Shown one piece after another: positions 1 through 8,895 of a DNA stretch of 27,065 nt. Where the stretch lies: assembly GCA_016707885.1 (NCBI GenBank), contig JADJGU010000009.1, positions 1-27,065 of the forward strand, written 5' to 3'. A program made the translations under genes and the position numbers. How positions within the stretch are numbered: position 1 is the first letter of the stretch; each line of letters starts with the position of its first letter. The notes under the pieces are model-generated. The model did no database searches. It was given only the letters and a program-made list of their open reading frames with translations, and was not told the origin of the DNA. This DNA comes from Sphingomonadales bacterium (lineage in GTDB: Bacteria; Pseudomonadota; Alphaproteobacteria; Sphingomonadales; Sphingomonadaceae).

Positions 1-220
1 CGTCGAAGGGTTTGGAGGCGGCGAGGCGTGACACGTCAACGCTGGTCCGGCGTCTGGCCAGCCCTGACTTGATGTCATAGAGGTTCAGGGACGCAAGCTG
101 CAATTCAGCGGTCGCGCTCGTATCCTTGACGCATATCTGTACCCCGATGGCAAGAATGGGGCAGAAATAGTCACCCATGTAGATGCCTCGCCGCAGCGAT
201 GGCGCGGAAGTCGACTGCAC
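1..220 (-). CDS. Partial hypothetical protein downstream of queG
   Basis: An open minus-strand frame runs from a possible GTG at 218-220 off the left edge (about 73 codons visible). It begins just after the queG stop at 224-226. The visible product contains the segments GIYMGDYFCPILAIGVQICV and LNLYDIKSGLARRRTSVDV. I do not recognise a family. No signal peptide is visible from this start, so either the true start lies elsewhere behind a frameshift or this is the N-terminus of a cytoplasmic protein. The position suggests co-transcription with queG. The frame is short and cut by the window edge, so whether it is a real gene is uncertain. Confidence 0.3.
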   Translation of the reverse strand, partial: MQSTSAPSLRRGIYMGDYFCPILAIGVQICVKDTSATAELQLASLNLYDIKSGLARRRTSVDVSRLAASKPFD

Positions 221-223
221 ACG

Positions 224-1320
224 TCAACGCGCTTCGTCGCGCTGACCGTCCATTCGCAGCACCGATTCATCTGACTCAAATTCTGAGTCGACCACGCTTT
301 TCCAACGAAACCGGCCTTTGTCCAGTTGCGCCAGCGCCCAGATAGCCGCGCCCCGAACCAATGGACTGGCATCAACAAGCAGGTGGATCTAGTGGTTCAA
401 TCAGGCTGCTGTCGCCGCTATTCCCGGCAGCAATTGCCGCGTTGCGGATAAAGCGATCGCGGCCCGTGCGCTTAATCGCGGTACCAGCGAATAGTTGGCG
501 AAACGCGCCGTCATCGAGCTCAACAACTGCGTCAATGGCAGTTCGATAACCCTCGCCGCTGCATCATTGCCTTATGCACAGACGCTGTTTTGGCAAATTT
601 GTTCCACGGGCAAAGGGCGGCAATCGTCGCAGCCGTAATATGATTGCCCATCGCCCCGCGCAACTCATGCGGGATTGGCCCCTTATGCTCGATGGTCAGA
701 TAGGAAATGCAGCGTTGCGCATCTACGCGATATGGTTCGGGAAAGGCATTGGTCGGGCAAACGATCTGGCAGGCATTGCACGATCCGCAGTGGTCGTGCC
801 CGCGGCATCGGGCCCCAGTTCGGCGGTCTCGTAGATCGCGCCTAATAGCAACCAGCTTCCATGTTCGCGACTGACGATTGCTGTTTGCCCTGCCAGCCAA
901 GACCTGCCGCTTCCGCAAGCGGCTTTTCGGGCACCGGGGCGGTGTCGACGAAGACCTTCACCTCATCCCCAGTCTGCGGACAAACCATTGCGCCAATCGC
1001 TTGAGCGCGCTCTTGACCACGTCGTGATAGTCTTTGCGCTGCGCATAGACTGAAATGCGCCCCAGCCCGATGCAATTCAGCGCCATTGGATCGACCTTCA
1101 GGCGTATAGCTCATGCCCAGCATGATTACCGACCGCACTTCGGGCCATAATCCGTCTGACTTGATCGCTGATCGACGCGATCGGCCATCCACAGCATGTC
1201 TCCATGCCGACCTTCGTCCAGCCACTGACGCACCGCGCTCCCGCGTCTGGTGCGAGACGGCCCGGGGCTACACGGCAATCGGCGAACCCTTCCACTCGCC
1301 TCGTTCCTTCAACGCGTTAA
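224..1320 (-). CDS. queG: Epoxyqueuosine reductase QueG (frameshifted)
   Basis: QueG reduces epoxyqueuosine to queuosine in tRNA, using cobalamin and two [4Fe-4S] clusters in the cytoplasm. In order on the minus strand I see WPEVRSVIMLGMSYTPEG, VFVDTAPVPEKPLAEAAGLG and then the ferredoxin-like part CGSCNACQIVCPTNAF followed by RCISYLTIEHKGPIP. The second cluster region is split: YGCDDC reads in one frame and LCPWNKFA in another. A C-terminal HEAT-like tail ends at a TGA at 224-226. The pieces occupy three frames, so there are at least four indels (near 1290, 1000-1130, 850-910 and 600-640). The start is unclear because the N-terminus is itself shifted; it lies near 1320-1347, divergent from the ABC transporter. 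Total length fits QueG (about 350 residues). Family assignment is firm; the breaks are probably sequencing errors. Confidence 0.85.
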
Positions 1321-1395
1321 ACCAAATTTGTCTTGTGGCTCTTTCACGCGCTGTCCCTATTCGGGTGTCAGATAACTTTGGGGCGATTTACCAAT

Positions 1396-2328
1396 ATGCA
1401 TGCAATCGAGGCACGCGGGCTTGTCAAGCAGTTCGATGGTTTTCGCGCGGTCGACGGCATCGACCTGAACGTACCCGTGGGGAGTATCTACGGCATTTTG
1501 GGACCGAACGGCGCCGGCAAGACGACTACAATTCGCATGCTGTTGGGGATTATCGATCCCGATGAAGGTACGCGCACCTTGCTAGGTTCTGATCGTCCGC
1601 TGAGCCAATCCAAACTTGTGGGCTATCTTCCGGAAGAGCGCGGACTGTACCAGTCGATGCGGGCTGCAGATACCATCGCGTTCATGGGCGCCCTGCGCGG
1701 AATGCCATTGAAAGCCGCCGAGCAGCGCGGACGTGAACTGATGGAGGAGGCAGGGCTTGGCTATGCTGCCGACCGCAAGATACGCCAGCTTTCGAAAGGC
1801 ATGGCGCAAACCGTGCAACTGCTCGGCACTATCGTCCACGATCCAAAGCTGATTGTACTCGACGAGCCCTTTTCCGGCCTTGATGCGCTCAATCAAGCAA
1901 AGCTCGAACGCATGATACGCGCACAGGCGGACCGCGGCGTCACGATCATATTCTCCACCCACGTCATCGCCCATGCCGAACGGTTGTGCGAACGCATCGC
2001 GATTATTGCAAAGGGCAAGGTGAGCTTTGATGGACTCGTATCAACCGCGCGCGACCGATTGCGTCCACAGGTACATCTGGAAACCGAAACCGCCGACGGC
2101 CCCTGGCGCAAGGCACTGCCCGACGACGTCAGGCATGAAGGCAATTGGTGGCATTTCACCTTACCCGACAGCGGAGTCGAACCGCTGCTTACGGCATTGA
2201 TTGGGGGCAAGGCGGGTATCCGTTCGCTTTCGATTGAGCGCCCGGGCCTGCATGATGCTTTTGTTGCCATTGCCGGTGAAGATACCGCCGCCGAAATGGA
2301 TGCACCCACTGCGGAGGAACTGATATGA
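1396..2328 (+). CDS. ABC transporter ATP-binding protein (NatA-like)
   Basis: An intact 310-residue ATPase subunit of an ABC-2 type exporter. Walker A is GPNGAGKTTT (about residues 40-49), the signature is LSKGMAQTVQ, Walker B is LIVLDEPFSGLD, and the H-loop is STHV. The signature is the LSKGM type found in the NatA/CcmA branch, and a C-terminal extension of about 90 residues follows the nucleotide-binding domain, as in NatA. I chose ATG 1396, because it starts directly before the domain (MHAIEARGLVKQF); an upstream in-frame ATG at 1333 adds 21 residues without domain homology. The stop overlaps the ATG of the permease gene (ATGA, 2325-2328), so the two are translationally coupled. The substrate cannot be told from sequence; Na+ or drug export is known for relatives. 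Confidence 0.93.
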   Translation: MHAIEARGLVKQFDGFRAVDGIDLNVPVGSIYGILGPNGAGKTTTIRMLLGIIDPDEGTRTLLGSDRPLSQSKLVGYLPEERGLYQSMRAADTIAFMGALRGMPLKAAEQRGRELMEEAGLGYAADRKIRQLSKGMAQTVQLLGTIVHDPKLIVLDEPFSGLDALNQAKLERMIRAQADRGVTIIFSTHVIAHAERLCERIAIIAKGKVSFDGLVSTARDRLRPQVHLETETADGPWRKALPDDVRHEGNWWHFTLPDSGVEPLLTALIGGKAGIRSLSIERPGLHDAFVAIAGEDTAAEMDAPTAEELI

Positions 2329-3557
2329 TAGAGACTATCCGTGCCGCATTCGTCATCGGCCGCCGTGATTTTCACGGCTACCTCATCTTTCCAAGGCATT
2401 CTTTTTCTTCCTGTTGGGACCGATGTTCCCATTGCTGGTCGGCGGTGCAGCAGGCTTGCTTGGCGGGCAAGTTGCGCGCGACATAGACCGTCCTCGTTAT
2501 CGGTGTGACGATGTCGGCCGACGATAGTCGTTATTGGCGGCAAGAGCAACTTGCCGCACAGGTTGGAGAAAGACGGCTCCCGGAGATGAGGCAACTTTCC
2601 CAATCAACGAGCGCAGCAACCCCGGAAAAGCTGCTTGATGACAAGACAAATGGGCTCGCTGCAATTCTTGGCGGGACACTCGACAAGCCAGTCCTCACTG
2701 GTACACGTGGCCCCATTGAAAGCTATAAGGGCGAAATCGCAATGCTTTCGGCCTTTGCAAAAAATGCCGATGCCATGACGCTGCCTTCGGTAGAAACGCG
2801 GCTCGTGCAGAGCAGTGCGGGTAATGAAAACAGCAGCGTTTGGCCACTGCGCAAGCGACGCAGGTGCTGTTGTTCATGCTGACAATGCTGCTCGCGGGGA
2901 TGGTGCTGTCCAATCTGGTCGAGGAAAAGGCCAACAAGATAATCGAAATCCTTGCGGCTGCTGTCCCCATGGATGCCGTGTTTCTCGGCAAGCTGTTTGC
3001 GATGTTGGCAATGGCTTTTGTCGGCATTACTGTCTGGGCAACGGTCGGCTTCGGAATAGCTAGCCTGGCGGGTTCGGCCCTTCCAAGCCTGCCGACTCCT
3101 GCTGTTGGTTGGCCAATATTCGTGTTGCTCGGCGTGGTTTATTTCACAATGGCCTATCTCATCCTTGGCTCTGTTCCTAGGAATTGGAGCAATGGCGGCA
3201 ACGGTGCGTGAGGTCCAAACCTTGTCCATGCCGGTGACCATGGCCCAGTTGATCAATTTCTTCTCGCCATGTACACAGTTACCAAAATGGGCGAGCCCAT
3301 AGAACTGTTCGCCTGCCTTTCCCGTTCACTTCACCTTCGCTATGGTCGCCCGAGCGGCGCAGGACGCGACATTGTGGCCGCACCTCCTCGCGGTTGCCTG
3401 GCAAGCATTGTTCGTGCTTATCATCCTGCGCGTCGGGGTTTACTTGTTCCGCCGCAATGTGATGAAATCGGGGAGCGCTGGCCGGATCAGGAAACAAGTG
3501 GCAAAAGCTGTTCGGGCTGGTCAAAATCCCAGGCTGAAACTGCTAACAGCAAATTAA
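2325..3557 (+). CDS. ABC-2 type permease (NatB-like), multiply frameshifted
   Basis: Membrane partner of the preceding ATPase. Segments in order: MIETIRAAFVIGRRDF at the N-terminus, a first membrane helix (AFFFFLLGPMFPLLVGGAAG), a long soluble loop containing YWRQEQLAAQVGERRLPEMR, then LLFMLTMLLAGMVLSNLVEE, EKANKIIEILAAAVPMDAVF, further helices and a C-terminus with LFVLIILRVGVYLFRRNVMK. The large loop after helix 1 and the VEEKxNKIIEIL motif are typical of NatB-type ABC-2 permeases. The parts lie in different frames with switches near 2380, 2490, 2830, 3180 and 3280-3340, so at least five indels are needed. ATG 2325 overlaps the ATPase stop. Joined length is about 410 residues, normal for the family. 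Confidence 0.82.
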
Positions 3558-3577
3558 GTTGCTTATCGAAACGGGAT

Positions 3578-3591
3578 TGACATTATTGTCA
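3578..3591. promoter_or_regulatory. Inverted repeat upstream of the P450 gene
   Basis: TGACA-TTAT-TGTCA, a perfect 5-bp-arm inverted repeat, sits 38 bp before the P450 start. Its left arm lies within a TTGACA hexamer at 3577-3582 that could serve as a -35 box, although no good -10 is seen 16-18 bp further on. The arrangement would suit a dimeric repressor site. This is inference from symmetry and position only. Confidence 0.35.
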
Positions 3592-3629
3592 GCAATGGCA
3601 CTCTTCACGGCAAAGAAGAGGAGTCTAAT

Positions 3630-4926
3630 ATGGCAACTGCCCCTGTGCTCGATACATCGGCAACCGAAACCAGCGAAAAGCTTCCATGGAAGGTTGTTCA
3701 GTGCCCGCATGAGTGGGACGTCACTCGTCCCGAAATCTACGTTGAGGATCGCTGGCATCCGATTTTCAAGGAAATGCGTGAGCAAGCCCCGATCAACAAG
3801 GTCGAGGGCAGCGGTTTTGGCAGCTTTTGGAATGTCACAACGCTGAAAGCCATCCAGCATGTAGAGGCTCTGCCCGACATCTATTCATCTTCGTTCGAAC
3901 ATGGCGGCATCACACTTGTCGACGATGAAGCGCTCGATGAACCTATTCCGGAAGACGAGCGTATCGTCATGCCGATGTTCATCGCGATGGACCGGCCCAA
4001 GCACACCGAGGAACGCCGTGTCATCGCGCCTGCCTTCACCCCTGGTGAAATGGAGCGCATGGCCACCGACATTCGCCGACGGACCGGTGAATTGCTCGAT
4101 TCGCTTCCCGTCGGCACCGCCTTCGATTGGGTCGACAAGGTTTCGATCGAACTGACCACACAGATGCTCGCCTTGCTGTTCGATTTCCCTTGGGAAGATC
4201 GCCGCTTGCTGACCGAATGGTCTGACTGGGCGGGCGATGTCGAACTGTTCCGCACCGAGGAACACGCAAGGCGCGTCTCGCCAAAATGTTCGAAATGGGC
4301 GCCTATTTCCAGCGTCTGTGGACGAGCGCAAAAATCGGGGTGAAGCGCCCGACCTTATCAGCCGCATGATTCATTCGCCGATGAAGGACATGAACCAGTT
4401 CGAATATATGGGGAACCTCATCCTGCTGATCGTTGGCGGCAATGATACCACCCGCAATTCGATGTCGGGCTATGCCTATGGCCTGCACAGTTTTCAGGAC
4501 GAGCGCGAGAAGCTGGAGAAGAACCCCGAACTGATCCCGAATGCGGTCAGCGAAGTGATCCGCTGGCAGACACCGTTGGCGCATATGCGCCGCACTGCAC
4601 TCAAGGACCACGACCTGTTCGGTGCGCCGATCAAGGCAGGCGACAAGATCGGCATGTGGTATCTTTCGGCCAACCGCGATGAGACGGTTTTTGACAATCC
4701 GGACAAGCTGATTGTCGATCGCGAAAATGCGCGTCGTCACCTCTCCTTCGGCTATGGCATCCACCGCTGCGTCGGTGCGCGTCTGGCCGAGTTGCAGATC
4801 CGTGTGCTTCTCGAAGAAATGGCCAAGCGCCGGCTCCGTCCGAACGTCGTGGCAGAGCCTGTCCGCGTCGCCGGCTGCTTCGTCCATGGCTATCGCTCAA
4901 TGGACGTCGAACTCAGCAAATATTGA
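3630..4926 (+). CDS. Cytochrome P450, CYP153-like (frameshifted)
   Basis: A heme monooxygenase resembling the CYP153 family, whose characterised members hydroxylate the terminal carbon of medium-chain alkanes using a ferredoxin and ferredoxin reductase. Visible motifs: MFIAMDRPKHTEERR (substrate-side conserved block), the I-helix GGNDTTRNSMSG with the oxygen-activating Thr pair, the ExxR motif in SEVIR, and the heme loop FGYGIHRCVG with the Cys ligand. GGNDTTRNS and HLSFGYGIHRCVG are typical of CYP153. A ribosome-binding site (AAGAAGAGGAG, about 3615-3625) supports ATG 3630. Two indels, near 4270 and 4320, split the gene; the middle piece reads RLAKMFEMGAYFQRLW. Joined length is about 430 residues. 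No ferredoxin or reductase gene is adjacent, so redox partners must be elsewhere. Substrate is inferred from family only. Confidence 0.88.
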
Positions 4927-4936
4927 TTTTGGGATG

Positions 4937-4988
4937 AAACCTTTTGCCTGCTTCCAACGTATCTACGGATAAGCAGGCGAAAGGGTTT
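4937..4988 (+). promoter_or_regulatory. Hairpin covering the msrB ribosome-binding site
   Basis: Arms 4937-4953 and 4971-4988 pair over 17 bp with one G-U pair and a single bulged G (4985), around a 17-nt loop. The right arm contains the Shine-Dalgarno AAAGGG (4980-4985), 7 nt before the msrB ATG at 4993. Folded, it would hide that site. It also lies 10 nt after the P450 stop and could act as a transcript 3' end, but no U-run follows. Confidence 0.55.
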
Positions 4989-4992
4989 CGGT

Positions 4993-5484
4993 ATGAATGA
5001 ATACGCAAAGCGCACTTTCTTGAAAGCCGCCTTTGGTAGCATGGTCAGTCTGGCTACCGCTGCGCTTTGGACATCATCTGCTTTAGCAAGCAAGGCTTTT
5101 GCGGTCGTCAAATCCGATGCCGAGTGGCGCAAGATCCTCTCGCCCTTGGCCTATCGCGTGCTGCGCAAGGAATTTACCGAACCACCCTTTTCCAGCCCTC
5201 TTAACGATGAAAAGCGGAAAGGAAATTTCGTCTGCGCAGGATGCGGGCAAAAATTGTTCAATGCGCTGACCAAATATGAAAGTGGTACCGGCTGGCCCAG
5301 TTTCTGGCGGCCAATACGCGGCGCAATCGGGACAAAAGCGGATTACGGCCTGCATCTGCCGCGAACCGAAGTGCATTGCTCGCGCTGCGGCGGACATATC
5401 GGCCATGTTTTTGATGACGGCCCCAAGCCTACGGGCAAGCGTTATTGCATGAATGGCGCTGCGATGAAGTTTGAGCCGGTATAA
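4993..5484 (+). CDS. msrB: Peptide-methionine (R)-S-oxide reductase MsrB, exported
   Basis: An intact 163-residue enzyme that reduces methionine-R-sulfoxide in oxidised proteins. The N-terminus (MNEYAKRTFLK then a hydrophobic stretch to about residue 33) is an export signal, with KRTFLK resembling a twin-arginine signal in which one Arg is Lys, so it probably acts in the periplasm. The MsrB fold follows: zinc-binding CAGC and CSRC pairs, SGTGWPSF, GHIGHVFDDGP, and the catalytic Cys in RYCMNGAAMKFEP. The usual RYCxNS(A/G) reads RYCMNG here, a mild variation. The SD AAAGGG is 7 nt upstream but lies inside a predicted hairpin. The gene converges with the ankyrin gene, leaving 6 bp between the stops. 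Confidence 0.95.
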   Translation: MNEYAKRTFLKAAFGSMVSLATAALWTSSALASKAFAVVKSDAEWRKILSPLAYRVLRKEFTEPPFSSPLNDEKRKGNFVCAGCGQKLFNALTKYESGTGWPSFWRPIRGAIGTKADYGLHLPRTEVHCSRCGGHIGHVFDDGPKPTGKRYCMNGAAMKFEPV

Positions 5485-5490
5485 AGTCGA

Positions 5491-6126
5491 CTATTTAACG
5501 TCGCTGATCCCTGAAAAGTCCAGATCGCCTGCTTTGGCAGGGCTATCGGTCTTACCGCCTCGCTCGATAATGCCGAGGATCGCACTGTTCCGTCCATCTT
5601 GTGCGGCATATTCGCGGGCGCTGAGCCCGGCAATAGTATCCCGCTTGTCGGGGTTTGCTCCGGCTTTCAGCAGTTCGCGCACCATATCCGGATTGCGCAA
5701 TTGCACCGCGCGAATAAGTGCGGTTTCGCCGCTGCGGTTGGTGATATCGACCGACGCCTTATATTTTACCAATCCCTGAACACCTTCGATCCAGCCGAGC
5801 TGGGTCGCGAGCAATAGGGGCGCGGTGCCCTTTTTGTCTTTCAGATCGGGATCCGCTCCTTTTTGCAGCAGATAACGCAGCCAATCGAGATCGCGTCGCT
5901 GGGTAACTATGTGCAGCGCGGTTTCACCAGTCGCGTCGTCCTTGGTCCGCAATGCAACCGAACCCGGTTCGTTGATGAACTTTTCAACATCCTCGCCCTT
6001 GCGCTCGCGTACGGCCTTCAGGAAATTATATCCGTCGGAAAATTGCGCGAACACTGGTGTCGACAACAGTACAGAAGCGAGCACTGAAAGGACTAAGCCA
6101 CGTCGGGCCGCGCGAATTGAGATCAT
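5491..6126 (-). CDS. Secreted ankyrin-repeat protein
   Basis: An intact 211-residue protein. Residues 1-27 form a classical signal peptide (Arg-rich start, hydrophobic core, cleavage around VFA-Q). The rest is built of ankyrin repeats: TGETALHIVTQRRDLDWLRY, KGTAPLLLATQLGWIEGVQG, SGETALIRAVQLRNPDMVRE and AGLSAREYAAQDGRNSAILG, each followed by LL..GA.PD-type turns. Ankyrin repeats mediate protein-protein contacts; small periplasmic ankyrin proteins are common in sphingomonads but their partners are generally unknown. It converges with msrB and diverges from the SCO1-like gene, with about 70 bp of shared upstream sequence. Confidence 0.93.
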   Translation of the reverse strand: MISIRAARRGLVLSVLASVLLSTPVFAQFSDGYNFLKAVRERKGEDVEKFINEPGSVALRTKDDATGETALHIVTQRRDLDWLRYLLQKGADPDLKDKKGTAPLLLATQLGWIEGVQGLVKYKASVDITNRSGETALIRAVQLRNPDMVRELLKAGANPDKRDTIAGLSAREYAAQDGRNSAILGIIERGGKTDSPAKAGDLDFSGISDVK

Positions 6127-6195
6127 ATCCCCTGTCCTGAATCAAAAAATGCGAACTTGAATTTGCGCCCCTACCAGACCAATGCTGGCACCGCC

Positions 6196-6812
6196 ATGAA
6201 CAAAAATGTCACTTTTCTTATCGCCGCCCTTGCTTTGTCAGCCTGTAATTCGGGTCCTGCCCAACCACCGCTGAGCGAAGCGCCGCTTGCAGGGCCGCAA
6301 TCGGCGCCCCCTTCACACTGACCGATCAGGATGGTCGCAAGCGCAGCTATGACGAGTTCAAAGGCAAATACCGGCTGGTCTATTTCGGTTACACCAACTG
6401 CCCAGACATCTGCACGCCCGACATGCAGCATCTGATGGCCGGGCTGACCGCGTTTGAAAAAGCCCATCCCGTTCTGGCGAACAAGGTGCAGCCAATGTTT
6501 ATCACCGTTGACCCAAGTCGTGATACGCCGGCGGTGCTAAAACAATTCGTCAGCGCCTTTCACCCACGGTTGATTGGCCTGACCGGCAGTGATAGCGAAA
6601 TCTCGGCCACCGCAAAAGCCTTTGCCATTCATTATGAGCGGGTCGAGGGATCCAGCCCCGAGAGCTATCTTATGGGGCACAGCCAGGTTCCCTATTTGAT
6701 GGGACCGGATGGAAAACCGCTGGCTTTGTTGCCCGCCGACACGCCCAATACGGACGCCAATGAAGGTGATCCAAAGCTGGTTGCAGCCGAACTTGCGAAA
6801 TGGGTACGCTGA
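6196..6812 (+). CDS. SCO1/SenC family copper lipoprotein (one frameshift)
   Basis: SCO proteins are membrane-anchored thioredoxin-fold proteins that bind copper and help assemble the CuA centre of cytochrome c oxidase. From ATG 6196 the product begins MNKNVTFLIAALALSAC, a lipobox lipoprotein signal. The domain follows: APFTLTDQDGR, VYFGYTNCPDICTPDM with the metal-binding CxxxC, VQPMFITVDPSRDTP and the ligand His in SYLMGHSQVPYLMGPDGKP. The N-terminal piece and the domain are in different frames, joined by a single missing base in the run near 6294. Joined length is about 205 residues, normal. The SCO reading frame ends at 6812, only 2 bp before the proposed start of the next gene. Confidence 0.9.
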
Positions 6813-6813
6813 C

Positions 6814-7248
6814 TTGACGGACACCCCCTTCTGGGAACGCCCCATCAACCAGCTAACCCGCAATGAGTGGGAGGCGCTATGCGACGGCTGTGGGAAATGC
6901 TGCCTGCACAAGGTTGAAGATGAAGATACCGGCCGCATCTACCCGACAAATGTCGCGTGCAAACTGCTCGATCTGAACAGTTGCATGTGCGCCGATTACC
7001 GGCATCGGAGGATGCATGTGCCCGATTGCATCCGGCTAACCCGCTGGACGATTGACGACTATCCCTGGCTGCCCTCTACCTGCGCCTATGTGCTGCGCTC
7101 AAAGGACGAAAAACTGCCCGATTGGCACTATCTGATCTGCGGAGACCGCAATGCTTTGCATCAGGCTGGCATATCGGTCAAAGGTCGGGCAATATCCGAA
7201 CTCCATGCTGGACCGCTTGAAAACCATATTGTCGAACAGCCTCTCTGA
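6814..7248 (+). CDS. YcgN family cysteine-cluster protein
   Basis: An intact protein of about 144 residues matching the YcgN/UPF0260 cysteine-cluster family, in which many Cys residues probably bind a metal or iron-sulfur cluster; no enzymatic role is established. I see PFWERPINQLTRNEWEALCD, DGCGKCCLHKVEDEDTG, a conserved CxxYxxR-type stretch (MCADYRHRRMHVPDC) and a C-terminal LPSTCAYV...HYLICGD block. No ATG is available before the domain; TTG at 6814 gives a product starting just ahead of the conserved DTPFWERP, and a second TTG at 6793 would overlap the SCO gene. It is followed immediately by the metallopeptidase gene, whose upstream candidate start lies inside this gene. Confidence 0.88.
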   Translation: MTDTPFWERPINQLTRNEWEALCDGCGKCCLHKVEDEDTGRIYPTNVACKLLDLNSCMCADYRHRRMHVPDCIRLTRWTIDDYPWLPSTCAYVLRSKDEKLPDWHYLICGDRNALHQAGISVKGRAISELHAGPLENHIVEQPL

Positions 7249-7962
7249 CCCAAAGGGCGGGGACCCAATGGTCGACATCGAAGGCGAGCAGGTGCCTGTC
7301 CGGATAAAGCGGACACGGCAAGCGCGGCGCATTTCGATGCGCGCCGATACCGTACGCCGCGAAATCCGCATCACCATGCCGGTCTATGCCCCGACTGCAA
7401 CCGCGCTCGCTTTGTCGCACAAAGCGGCAATGGATTGCCTCCCGCTTTGAGACGGCGCCTGTATCGGTGTCGATCGGCCATGGTGAAACCATCGCCTTTT
7501 CCGGTGAACCGCATAAATTGTCTGGCTACCAGACGGCAGCAGACGTGTTCGCCGGAACATGGGTGATGAAGGCGCTGAATTGCACCTCGGTGGCCCGGAA
7601 GAAATGGTGGGCCAACGCATCATCCGTTGGCTGCGCGAAGAGGCGCGGACTTTGTTCGCCCAAGACTTGCAGGACTATTGTGACAAGGCCGGAGAGATTG
7701 CGCCGAGTTTGTCGGTTGGCGATCCTCGCAGCCGGTGGGGCAGTTGTTCTTCTCGCGGGACAATATCGCTTAGTTGGCGGCTGGTGATGGCACCACCTTT
7801 GTCCGCCGCTCGGTGGTGGCTCACGAAGTCGCACATATGCGGCACATGGACCACAGCCCTGCCTTTTATGACTGGTTTGAAGCGCTATACGAAGGTGACC
7901 GCAAAACCGCGGATCAATGGCTCAAAATGCACGGGCCAGCGCTGCACTTTGTCGGACGCTGA
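7205..7962 (+). CDS. YgjP-type metal-dependent hydrolase (frameshifted)
   Basis: A member of the YgjP/DUF45 (WLM-like) zinc metallopeptidase family of uncertain substrate. The N-terminal part reads VPVRIKRTRQARRISMRADT, the middle RFETAPVSVSIGHGETIAFS and IIRWLREEARTLFAQDLQDY, then the family motif SRWGSCSSRGTISLSWRLV, and finally SVVAHEVAHMRHMDHSPAFY, in which HEVAH plus the downstream His are the zinc ligands. The parts fall in three frames with switches near 7420, 7540 and 7780. ATG 7205 (MLDRL) lies inside the upstream gene; ATG 7268, preceded by a GGGCGGGG stretch, is the alternative. The gene converges with the HupE-like gene, with a 9-bp gap. Confidence 0.85.
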
Positions 7963-7971
7963 ACTGAGCAA

Positions 7972-8895
7972 TCAGGCAAATGTGCGCTCAACAAACCAAA
8001 AGCTTGCCGTGATACCGATGGCATAGGTGGCAAGTTTCAAAACTGGCATTTCTATTGCCTTGGCAAAACGGCGCAGCAGATACAAAAGGCCAAGAGCCGC
8101 CAGCACAATCGCCAACTGGCCAACTTCCACTCCCAGATTAAACGTCAGCAACGCCGTCGGAACATCGCTTTCAGGCAATCCGATTTCCTGCAGAGCCCTG
8201 CGAAACCAAATCTCGGGCAGCAGACCGAAACCGAAGGCAACAACCCAAGGTATGCGTTCGGACAATCGGGGTACCCCGCGCTTTTTTGCGATTTCAACTG
8301 CGAGGAACAAAATGGAGAGCGCAATCACCGCCTCGACCGGCCGTTGCGGCAAGCCAAGCAGCCCCATCGTTGTACCAATCAAGGTAATCGAATGGGCGAC
8401 CGTAAAGGCAGTGACGGCCTTGGCTATCGTCCACGCACCGGACAGCAGCAGCACCAGCGATACGACAAACAAATAGGTCCATGCGACCTGCCACTGCTCT
8501 GGCTTAAGCGATGACGGCCATTGGTTCTTTCGGTGTCAGACGCAACACCTGCACCGGTCGATCCAGCGGCGATACGCGCACCAGCACATCGGTTTGGCTT
8601 GCGCCAAACCCGACAGACCAATACTCTGCCCTGCCACGTTACGCTTGCACCTGACCGCGCTGCTTAAAATCACCGCAGCGGCGGCCCGTTGACGTTCGGT
8701 AGCGCCAGTCAGAGCGCAACTATCGGGCAGCACCGGTCGGGTGTCAGGTGTCACCCCGCCACGCAGCGGGGCTTTCCACACCAAACGCCAGTCTGTGGCA
8801 TTGTTCTGACTGAACTCCAGATAACCGGGGCGCATTTCGTCGGCGTATGCCGGAGCAATCGCGACCAGTAGGAACAGCAGGAAGCCCCGTATCAC
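7972..8895 (-). CDS. HupE/UreJ family membrane protein (frameshifted, internal loss)
   Basis: From GTG 8895 the product begins MIRGFLLFLLVAIAPAYADE, a signal peptide, then an extracytoplasmic domain (MRPGYLEFSQNN..WRLVWK). A membrane domain follows with TAFTVAHSITLIGT, RPVEAVIALSILFLAVEIAK and FNLGVEVGQLAIVLAALGLL, typical of the HupE/UreJ_2 family, whose relatives are linked to metal (nickel/cobalt) handling; function here is inferred only. Frames switch near 8530-8560. Between WQVAWTY and LFVVSLVLLL the usual GxxHIxxGxDHL segment is missing, equivalent to about 12-15 residues. GTG 8895 overlaps the isomerase stop (GTGA), so the two genes are coupled. Confidence 0.75.

Noticed and set aside
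1893..2603. A 236-codon open frame on the minus strand across the ABC transporter genes
   Set aside because: It lies antisense to a gene with full Walker and signature motifs, has low-complexity Ser/Arg-rich composition and no recognisable domain. It is a shadow of the real genes.
4303..4887. A 194-codon minus-strand open frame across the P450 gene
   Set aside because: It is antisense to the I-helix and heme-binding region of the P450; frame openness follows from the codon use of the real gene.
3630..4926. Two separate half P450 genes
   Set aside because: The halves carry complementary, non-overlapping parts of one P450 and the missing link is present in the third frame, so a single frameshifted gene is the better reading.
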